Below, piece after piece: positions 56,001 to 64,000 of a stretch of DNA of 64,000 bases (position 1 is its first letter; each line of letters starts with the position of its first letter). Source of the stretch: Cyanophora paradoxa (Eukaryota; Glaucocystophyceae; Cyanophorales; Cyanophoraceae); the NCBI GenBank assembly GCA_004431415.1, contig QPMI01000101.1, forward strand, positions 290,756 through 354,755, written 5' to 3'. Below the pieces are notes generated by a model. That model ran no database searches. It saw only the letters and a program-made list of their open reading frames with translations, and was not told where the DNA came from. Both the position numbers and the translations under genes were made by a program.

Positions 56001-57975
56001 GAGAAGGGAGGGAGGGAGAGGGCGGAGGAGGGACCGCGCAGGTCGGCGGTGAGGCCGACGGTGAGGAAGCGCTCGGCGAGGGGCCCCGCGGCGGCGCCCC
56101 CGAGGGAGAAGGCGGGGACGGGGGCCGCGAGGGCCGCCTCGACGGCGGCGCCGGCGGCGCGCAGGCGGAAGACGTGCACGGAGGAGAGGCCCTCGTTGCG
56201 GCGGCAGGCTCCCGGGGCGGGCGGCTCGGGCTCGCCGGCGGGGCAGGAGCGGGAGTAGGGCCCGATGGAGAGGCCGCCGACGCGGAAGAGGCCGGAGCCC
56301 TCGAAGCCCAGCGGCGCGTACACCGCCTCCAGCAGCGCCCCCCGCGCCCCCGCCGGCCCCGCGGCGGCCGAGGCGGCGGGCACGCGGCGGAGGGCCTGCA
56401 CGAGGAGCTCGCCGGCGAGGAAGGCCTCAAAGGAGAGGAACGAGGGGGCGGCGGCGGGGCCCTCGCGCGCCCGCAGCGCCGCCGCGTAGCGGGCGACGGC
56501 GGGGGCGGCGGGGTCCAGCGGGGACGGCACCGCCGACGTCACGAAGGCCCGGTCGAAGGCGCCCAGGCCGTACCCCGCCAGCGCCGAGTAGAAGGCGCGG
56601 TGCTCCAGCACCGAGACTGGGGTGCGCGCGTCGCTCGGAGGGGGAGGGTACGGGGCTCGGAGGCAGCAGGGTGATGGGCACGGGCGAGGAACCACGGGAG
56701 GGGGGCGCTGAGGGCGGAGAAGACTTGGACGGCCCGCGCCGCCGCCTGCGCCGCCCCGCACACCGTCGACGTCAGAGCCGCCCGTGCCCGGCGCGCGGGG
56801 GCGCGCGTACCCCGTAGGTGGCTCCCAGGAGGACGACCTGGGGGAGGTCGGCGGCGAGGAGGGCGACCGCGCCGTCGACGTCGTCGGTGTTGCGGGGGAA
56901 GGGGGCGGCGGAGGCGGGGCGGAGGCCGCGGCGCGCGAGGGCGGCGCGGGCGGCCTCGAGGACGGCCTCCCCAAAGGCGTCGGCCTGGTAGAGGACCGAG
57001 ACCCGCGCCGCCTGCAGCCCGTCCAGCGCGAACCTGCGCGAGCGGAGTGAGCCGAGGTCGGCCGGGCCGCGCGAGCTTTAAAGCTCGGCCACGGCTCTCG
57101 CTGGCCGAGGGGGCAGCTTTTGGGAGGGGGCGGCGGGGGCGGACGCGATGGCGGCCTCGCCCTCGTCGTCGTAGCGGGGCCGCAGGTGCACGGCCAGCGC
57201 GTTGAAGGGCTCCCGCCCCACCCCCGCCGCCCCCGTCACCGGCCCTGCCCCGCACCCGCTCGCCACCGCGCCGCTCGGCGCGGCGGCGGCGCCGGGGCGC
57301 GCGCACCGAAGAAAGGGGCGCCGGCTTCGGAGGCGACGGCGAGGGCGGCGGCGGCGGGGAGGGTCCCGAGGCTGGCGTCCGCGGGGCGCGGGTGAGCAGG
57401 GGCCGCGTCGAGGGGCAGGGTGCCGGGGGCGGGCGGGGGCCGGGCGGACCAGGCGACGAAGCCGAGGGCGCCGGAGGCGAGGAGGGCGCCGGCGTTGCTG
57501 GCGGCGCGCGCCGGGTCGTAGCCGTCGTCCAGCGCCGCGAGGCTCACGTTCCCGAAGGCCCCCGCCCCGCCCTCCGCGTTCGCGAGCGCGAAGCTCGCCT
57601 CGACGCCCCGCCTGCGCCCTCGGGCGGGGCGAGGTCGGACTCGGCGGGGGGCCGGGGGCGCGCGGGGAGCGGCTCCGACTCGGCGGGCGCACCGCAGCTC
57701 GAGGCCGAGGTCCCTCGTGGCCCCCGAGAAGGCGGCCGACTGCGCGGCGCCGCGCCGTCAGCGGCGATCGAGCTCGAGGCCGTGTGCATATGTCCCGGCC
57801 GCACCTGCCCGAAAAGAACCGCCGCGCCGACGTGGGGCCAGATCGCCGCGAGGAGAGCCAAGGTGCCGATCCATGGAGGCCGCTCTCGCAGCCGGAGCTG
57901 GAGCTGTTGCAGTCGCGATCTCCGCGACGCAGCTGCAGGCGGACCAGCGCAGCGCGGCAAAATTGCGATCGCCAT
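48426..57975 (-). CDS. Giant receptor: two PBP-like domains, Cys-rich region, multipass
   Basis: Exon 1 (57805-57975) ends in a signal anchor (IGTLALLAAIWPHVGAAVLF) running into GQ|SAAFSGATRDLGLELR, then ASFALANAEGGAGAF, NVSLAALDDGYDPARAASNA and GTLPAAAALAVASEAGAPFF: the N-lobe of a type-I periplasmic-binding/ANF-receptor fold (domain 1, ~57.7-56.05 kb). A second copy (VVALDDGGEGPRAAANARRL, LLGATSDAAREAAAAVA) spans ~55.85-54.6 kb. A Cys-rich region follows (CQPCAPGTFAAGPGRACLPC, CAPGYTGFLCGACAPGYF; ~54.6-53.65 kb), as in GCC2/GCC3 proteins. Membrane spans include MTALAFACVLLVLPQLA, LEVLLVFVALPFIIIALF, LLLFCAGVPAASVLFLW, RKLALVAVSVFMPGVPLLQ, LSCLGVAWTYFGAMLVAQ and LSLAVLATNCAVAALFLSFM. A ~600-residue cytoplasmic tail follows (VFAVEVV-type ASARFAVEVVRSLKEAP; IQREIAEWKERRA; VEELLAARPDFQLLPHVV). 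Likely a plasma-membrane sensor. The 3' end and many exon borders are approximate. Confidence 0.65.
48533..48920. repeat. Tandem duplication with CT-rich low-complexity tails
   Basis: A core of about 69 bp starting TGACCCCGTGCCCGCAATCT occurs at 48533-48601 and 48741-48809, each followed by ~130 bp of CCCCTCTCC low complexity ending in long C-runs. The 208-bp period lies in what appears to be a late intron of the receptor gene. Confidence 0.85.
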
Positions 57976-58889
57976 GAGGCAGCAGGTCACATGCTGTGAC
58001 CAGTATGGCAGCGCCGGAGCCGCGGTTGTGCAGCTGCTGTTGCTACTGCGCTGCGGCTGATGTCAGCGTACGTATACGGCGCTGCTCGTGAGATCTCGCT
58101 CGGGATTCCGGAATCGAACTGTAACCGCTCTGAGACGAGGGCTGTGAGCTGTGATCATAAGTCGCGTCGCGCTGCTTGTGCATACGCCGCGATATCGATT
58201 GCAACCGAGTTGCCCCTTCATGGCTTCATGCCGGAAAATCCGGATCCGAGGGAAGCGGCTGCGGTGCTGCCGCAAGCGCTCTCGTACCACAGAGTCGACG
58301 TCGCTGCAGCCTGCATGTCCCAGTGTAACGCTCAGCGGCTGCGCATGCGCATGAGCTGAGCCTCGCGCCGGCTCGGCGCCGAGTCGGCGGCCTTGAGCTT
58401 TGCTTCGCCGGCGCTTGCTTCCCGCGAGTCCCTTACCACCAAAACTGAAGTACCCCATCTTCGAATTCATTAATTAAGCTAAAGTTAGAGCTAGATATTA
58501 AATAATATATTTCAAGCTACGTATACGTACATTTATGTTTACGTTTTATCATAAACAAATTATAATTGCACGTCGCAATTATATAAAAGCATTAAGAGTT
58601 ATGCCATGATGGGCCTCTCGATGCTGGGCCATTGCCGGCGGCGGAACGAGGAACGACGGGCGTCGATATCGATTCGCCGTCGAAGCGAGGGAGCAGCTGC
58701 AGTTTACACAAGATCTAAAGCTGCAAAGAACGAGTACAAGTGGCCGGGCCGGCTCACGGGGGGAAGCAGCGCTAGCGGCGGGGCTGCGAGGGGGTGCCGA
58801 AAGGGGGGAGAAGCGGGGTGATGGGAGGGCGGAGGGGAAGGGGAAGGCGGGGCGGGCGGAGGAGAGGGGTCGCCTGGGCGCAGGGGCCC
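57976..58889. other. Spacer between receptor start and USP gene end
   Basis: About 0.9 kb. The part 58450-58600 is AT-rich and contains GTATACGTAC palindromes; it probably combines receptor promoter and USP 3' UTR. No gene was recognised. Confidence 0.45.
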
Positions 58890-61800
58890 CTAGTCCTCGC
58901 CCTCGGAGCCTGCCTCCTCCAGCTTGTAGTTGGAGCTGCGCGCGGCGCGCGTGAGGGGCGCGGTGCAGGGGCGGGGGGGCGGGGCGGGGCGGACGGCTGG
59001 TCGGAGTAGATGTCGAGCTGGGTGCGGGGGATGATGGGCCCGCCCCCGTAGCACTTGTGGAAGATCTCCCAGACGCGCCGGTTGACGCCGCGGTAGTCGC
59101 GGGCCTTCTGCAGGCCGGGCTTGACTTGCCCGTTGGGGAGGAGGAGGCGCTCGTTGGAGATGGGGCCGGGGCGGGCGGCGCGCGAGTCGGCCTCGAGGGC
59201 GAACTCTCGCCACTGGTTGAGCCAGCGGGCGTCGATGATGAACCAGCAGTCGCCCTGGTCGATGAACGTCCGGTCGCTCTCCTGGATCATCTTCTTCTCG
59301 TACTCCCGCTGCCGCCGCACCGCCTTCTGCTCCTCCACGCACGCCACGCACTCGCTCAGCTCCTTCACCGCCGGTCCGCCCCCGTACGTCGCCGCCAGCA
59401 GCTCGTACGCCGAGCGCGGGATCTCGCGGGTGCGCTGCTTGAGGATCTGCACGCCCGTCGGGTCCTCCTCGCTAGCGTACGCCGCGAAGCGCTGCAGGTC
59501 CACCCCCCGGTGGTGGCACAGGAATTCGTAGTTGTTGATCGGGCCCGGGTCGCTGCGCCGCGCCGCGCCCGCTCAGAGGCCGGGGCGGGCGCGGGGGGCG
59601 GGGCGGGGGGCGGGGCGGGGGGCGGGGCGGGGGCGGGGCGGACCAGAGGGAGAGGAACTTGGAGTACCAGTACTGGGAGAGGACGTTCTTGGGCTCCTGC
59701 TGGAGGTCGCGGATCTGCTGGACGATGCGCTTGCGGAGGCGCGTCGTCGTCGTCGCCGGGCGCTTCTTGTAGAAGAGCATGTACGCCTCCGCCCGCGCCA
59801 CCTCCTCCCGCGTCGTCGGGTGCACCTGGCTGTCGTCGTACTCGTACCACTTGTTCGTCAGGAAGTTCTTGCACATCGCCGTGTAGTGCCCGCCTGGCGC
59901 GCCCCGCCCGTCACCGCCGGCCCGGCGCCGGCAGCGACGCCGCGCGCACCGTTGAGCATCCCGTGGTGCTGGACCATGCTGACGAGGTCGTACTTGAACG
60001 ACGTCGACCTGCGTGGCGCGCGAGGGCGGCGCGTCGGCCCGCCGCCCCGCGACCGGAAAGCGGGGCGGGCAGGGAGAGAAGCGGGGCGCGGGGCGGCGCA
60101 CTTGGTGTTCTTCTGGCAGAAGGGCCGCATGTCGAGCTCCTCGATGGGGAAGGCGACGTGGTTGCTGAGCTTCGAGCCGAAGAGCGAGTCGTAGCGGAAG
60201 CGCTTGATGTGCACGACGAGAACCTGCGATGACGATGAGCGTGGGGCGAGGCGGGCGGCCTGGCGGGGCGGGGCGGGGTGCGCACCTCGGGGAGCTTGAC
60301 TATGGTGAGGCGCTTGGTGGCCTCGTTGACGGACTTGCAGTTCTCGCAGCGGTACTTGTCGTCCCCGGTGAGCTCCTCGGTCGAGCAGAAGGCGTGGAGG
60401 CAGTCCTGCAGCGTCACCGCCTTGTTCTTGTCCGCCCTGCCGAAGAGCGACGAGGACGCCGAGGAGGAGGCCCGGCCCGGGGGCGACGAGGGGGACGGTG
60501 GTGAGCCGCGCACGGGCGAGGCGGCGGGGCCCAGCGGGGGAAGCGTGCCCCCCTCCCCGCCCCACTCCCCGGCCCCCGCCTCCGACTGCGCTGCCGCCAC
60601 TGTCCCGCGCTTGTCTTTGTTTGATCCCCTAGGGGCGAAACGACATATCAGAGCGCCTCGTGCGGTCGCCCGGGCCTAGCGCCCCCCGCTCCGTTCCGTT
60701 CCGGGCCCCCTAGGTGCCGGCCCCGGGGCGGGGCGGGGGCGCACGTAAACCAGCCGGAGATGGTGGTGAGTAGGCCGGTGCCGCGGGTGCCCTCCTTGCT
60801 CGAGCCGGCGGTGGAGCTCATCGAGGAGGTCGGCGTCGTGCTGCCCTTCTCCGTTGCGATCTTCTGCCGCTGCTTCTTCGTCGGCATCGACACCGACAGC
60901 TCGTACACCTCGTCCACCTTCGCCGACACCTGCCCCCCGACCCTCAGCCTCCCGCTTGCCTCAGGGTTGAGCGCCGGCGGCCGCGCCTTCTTGCAGCTGA
61001 GGCACGTGACCTCGCTGAGGATCGTCCCCTCGAAGATGTCGGAAATGACGCTCACGACCTGCTTCTGCGGCGGCTTCGGCTGCTGCGCCTGCTGCTGCCC
61101 GTTCCCCCGCCCGTTCGCCGCTGCCCGTTGATCAGCGCGGGCAGGGGCGCGCGAGGGCGGGGTTCGGGGCTGGGACGGCGTACAGTCGGTGGGTGACTCG
61201 TTGCCGAGTCCCGACGATGGCTTCTTCCCCGTCTTACTTTTCCGCTGGAGGCTCGAGAGGCTGGAGGAGGAAGAGGAGTTGGAGGAGTTGTCCAGCAGGG
61301 GCGTGACGGACGGCGCTGCGGCGGGACTGAGCGACGCGCGGCGCGAAGGGATGGAAGGCGGGGGGCACGCACGGGCCATCGGCTCGTCGGGTCGCAGCGG
61401 CAGCTCCATCTTTAGCTCCTCGTGCAACGCGCTCAGGAGGCAGCGCAGAAACTCCTGCGAGTCTTGCTGCCCGTATCCGCGGAACTGCGAGTTCAGCTGG
61501 AAGATGTCCCGAACGATCTGGTTTGGCGCCAGCGTCCGCCTGCCGGGGAGCGCGCGGTCAGCGCCGGCGGGCGCGCAGAAGGCAGAAGACCGAGGAAAAA
61601 CGGATGCGCACTGCTTCCCTCCCCACATCAGCTGCATGAGCTCCGCGAAATGCTGAACGATGCCGCTCCTCTTCCCGTCGCCCTTGTCGGACTGACGTGG
61701 AACGTACAGCAGCGCGTACTTCCGGAAGAACTTGTTCAGTGGCCTCAGGTTGCTCAGTGCCTGCAATGCCGCGTTCAAGTAGCACGTGTTGCCGAGGTTC

Positions 61801-62676
61801 GTGAGGCCGCAAAGTCCTGTGACGCGCAAGGGGCGCAGTCAGCGGCGGCAAGGCGCCTTATGGCCGACTCGCCGCATCGCGGCCGGCAGCGCGGACCCCG
61901 CTGCGTGCGGATGTTCTTGCGTTGGCTCCTTTCGTCCTCGTCCAGTTCCGAATCGTCCTCTTCAGAGTCGTTCATCTCGTCCGATGGCGCGTCTTCGCCC
62001 TCTTGCTGCTCGGGCGGCTGCGGGAGCGTGAGATCACACGGCGGAACAATTGAACAACAAATCGCAGTTTCGCGCACCCTGGACGGGTCGAGCATGAGCC
62101 GGAGCTCCTTGAGAAGAAGCACATTCGTCGAGGCGCCGGTCACAGCGCGGTTTCGATCGTTGTCCACGTTGTGGTCGATATCCTCGACGATTTCATCGTC
62201 GCAGCCGTAACACCATACCTGCCTGCTGTAGATGTTCACGCAAACCGCGTGGGCCTGAAGGCAGGAAGGGGTTAGCTGGCATCGGGGCGCCGGCCAGACG
62301 ACCTGCGGGCGAAGTCTACCTTATCGGATTGCTCATAGTGGTGCAGGGAGTGCTTGTTGAGCGAGCGGCCACACGAGAACTGATCGCACTGCGTAATGGG
62401 AGGCACATTCCAGGTCAGGCGGGGTGGCGTGCCGGGGGTTCTAGCGCACGTGAAGACAGGCCCAGATGTCGTGAGTCGTCGTGTTGCAGGAGCTACAGGC
62501 GACCGACTTGTTGCGCAGCTCCTCCTGCACACCAGTTAGGGCGGGATGCGACGGGGCGCGCGCTTCGCGACGCGGTCGCTGGATTCAGAGCCGCCGCGAA
62601 CCTGGAACGGCTCCCCGAACTTGCGGACAAGGGACTGGAGAGCTACGGACTGCAGATGCGGGCACGGACCCAGCAT
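58890..62676 (-). CDS. Ubiquitin C-terminal hydrolase, USP20/USP33 type, 964 aa
   Basis: Thirteen exons, all phases closing. The N-terminal zinc-finger UBP domain has CPHLQSV, SVACSSCNTTTHDIWACL, CDQFSCGRSLNKHSLHHYEQ and QVWCYGCDDEIVEDIDHN. The catalytic domain (peptidase C19) has the Cys box GLTNLGNTCYLNAALQ, GYGQQDSQEFLRCLL, a Ser/Gln-rich insert, ISDIFEGTILSEVTCLSC, CENCKSVNEATKRL, the His box MLNGGHYTAMCKN and WYEYDDSQV. Two C-terminal DUSP domains follow (GPINNYEFLCHHRGV...ELLAATYGGGPAV; WREFALEAD...VWEIFHKCYGGGPIIPR). This order is that of animal USP20/USP33 (VHL-interacting deubiquitinases), at matching length. It removes ubiquitin from proteins in the cytosol; substrates here are unknown. 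All 12 introns have GT donors. It is divergent from the nuclease gene with 117 bp between start codons. Confidence 0.92.
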
Positions 62677-62793
62677 GATGCAGCGGTAGGGCGGCGATAG
62701 TACAGTCTGTCCGACCGCCGCTCTCGCCGAGCGCTCGCCCGCGACAGCGCGCCAGAGAGGCCCTCTGAGGCCAGCTGAGGGGGGTACGCAGCG
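62677..62793. promoter_or_regulatory. Shared upstream region, USP and nuclease genes
   Basis: 117 bp between divergent start codons, so both 5' regions lie here or overlap the genes. No TATA box was recognised. Confidence 0.4.
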
Positions 62794-64000
62794 ATGGCTG
62801 GCTTCGTGGCTGGAGCGGTGCCCCCGGTGGCCGGCAATGCTGCCGAATGGTGCGTACACTCCCCAGGCTGCTACGTATAGTACTTGACTCGTCCCGCATT
62901 GCAGGCTTGGAGACCGGAAAGTGCGCAATGACAAGAACCTTCGCCGCGGCAAAAGGCCGGCGGAGCTGTCGGCTGGCAGGCGGTTCACATGTGAGGCTTC
63001 GAACGATAGGTGCGAAATTGATCGCCGAGCCGTTGCTGGACCGGCGGCGTTGACGCGTCCGTCGCAGGCCGAAGTTCGAGGCACCCTCCCCGAATGAGCG
63101 CCCGATCGCCGAGCAGAGCCAGAAGCCGTGGTTCACCTTGTCTCTTTGCGCCCTGGTGGCCGCTGTGTCGGTCACCGCCATAGCCCAGGTGCTTAGTACT
63201 AGTGCATATACAGCCCGAAGTGCATAGCCCAGGCGCGCCATAGCGACGGCGAGCGCGGGGCGCAGGTCGGGGGCGCTTTCACACAGCAGCTGTACGAGAC
63301 TGCGAACGATATCCCGACGGAACTCGTGGCGCATCAGGGGACCATCTACGGTAAAATTACCTGGATGAAGAATATGATGATCATTTGAAAAACGATCCAG
63401 GTAAAATGATCTCGGTGGCTGACGGCGACACGGTTCGACAATTTGATCCCGGGGCCCTGCTGCCCCGACACGGCACCAACGATCTTTCGATGGGGCGCGG
63501 CAGTTTCGGCTGAGGCACGCGCCGGATGGGAAGTCGGCGACGCCCTTCAAGGGCAAGAAGTCGGAGCACAGCATCAGCGTCCGCCTCGCCGGCGTGGACT
63601 CTCCCGAGCTGCCGCACGGGTCCAACCCGGGGCAGCCCTTCGGCCCCGAGGCCCGCGCCGCCCTCTCCAAGATCCTGGGCGACCAGACGCTCTCCGTCCA
63701 GCTGTGCGCCGCGCCGCGCCGGCCCGCCTCCTCTGGCCGTTCCCCTCTCACTCTCTCCGCCGTGGGCGCAGGCTGCGGCGGGACCAGTACGGGCGGGTGG
63801 TGGCGCACGTGACGACGGAGAAGGGGGAGCTCCCCGCGGCGGTCCTCCTGCGCGAGGGCCTCGCCGTCGTGTACGAGGGCGGCGGCTCCGTCTACGGGCC
63901 CGGCAAGGCCTCCAAGGTCCCTCCGCCCCACTTCTCAGCGAGGCTCGGCTCACGTTTCGGCGCAGGACGAGCTCTTGAAGGTGCAGGCGGAGGCGCAGAA
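62794..64000 (+). CDS. Membrane-anchored staphylococcal nuclease, LCL3-like (3' cut)
   Basis: Exons 62794-62849, 62905-62982, 63068-63188, 63287-63350, 63401-63432, 63504-63703, 63772-63916 and 63966 to the window end. The N-terminal ~45 residues are soluble and basic, then one membrane span (PWFTLSLCALVAAVSVTAIA). The thermonuclease fold follows: NDIPTELVAHQGTIYGKM, VADGDTFRLRHAPDG, ISVRLAGVDSPELPHG, GPEARAALSKILGDQTLSVQ, RDQYGRVVAHV and VLLREGLAVVYEGGG. The catalytic Arg (VRL), Glu (SPE) and second Arg (YGR) of staphylococcal nuclease are all present. Span plus nuclease order and the IP...G...DGD spacing match the fungal LCL3 family, placed in mitochondrial membrane in yeast. It probably cleaves DNA/RNA on one face of an organelle membrane. 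The C-terminus is missing. Confidence 0.85.

Overview
The window reads as nuclear DNA of a very GC-rich unicellular eukaryote. Genes are split into many exons by introns mostly 45-115 nt long. Coding-strand intron sequence is strongly C-rich (CCCCGCCCC runs). An unusual share of introns begin GC instead of GT. Gene density is high and head-to-head pairs are only 70-290 bp apart. A possible axonemal protein suggests a flagellated cell. A GC-rich alga or related protist (haptophyte-like) is my best guess, from style only; no rRNA, tRNA or organelle gene is present to prove it.

Layout. 1-24 kb: end of an AT-hook protein (+), a coiled-coil protein (-), a membrane-anchored FkbM-type methyltransferase (-) overlapping an LYRM5/ETFRF1-like gene (-), a mitochondrial ABCB10-like half transporter (+), a second coiled-coil protein (-), cob(I)alamin adenosyltransferase MMAB (+), a cytochrome P450 (-), an SMPD4-like protein apparently fused to leucine-rich repeats (+), and an RNI-type LRR protein (-). 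24-39 kb: a small possible microtubule-inner protein (-) head to head with an ankyrin-repeat protein (+), two poorly resolved + strand genes (Gln/Pro-rich and coiled-coil), a decayed duplicate fragment, a large TPR-like gene (-) and a 102-residue orphan (-).

39.3-47.3 kb is a lower-GC island with no convincing gene. It is packed with short palindromes and at least four small non-autonomous elements with terminal inverted repeats, one carrying a perfect 8-bp target duplication typical of hAT transposons.

48.4-58 kb holds one very large receptor-like gene (-): two tandem periplasmic-binding-protein-like domains, a Cys-rich GCC2/GCC3-type stretch, several membrane spans and a cytoplasmic tail. 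58.9-64 kb: a complete USP20/USP33-type deubiquitinase (-) head to head with an LCL3-like membrane-anchored staphylococcal-nuclease protein (+) cut by the window end.

Several products point to mitochondria (ABCB10-like, MMAB, ETFRF1-like, LCL3-like), but they are not co-transcribed; this is ordinary eukaryotic gene order. Exon borders were derived by hand from splice signals, reading phase and family motifs. Where all phases close (FkbM, LYRM, ABC, both coiled coils, MMAB, P450, RNI-LRR, USP, nuclease) the models are good; the SMPD4/LRR, ankyrin, 29.4-32.3 kb, TPR and receptor genes are only partly resolved.
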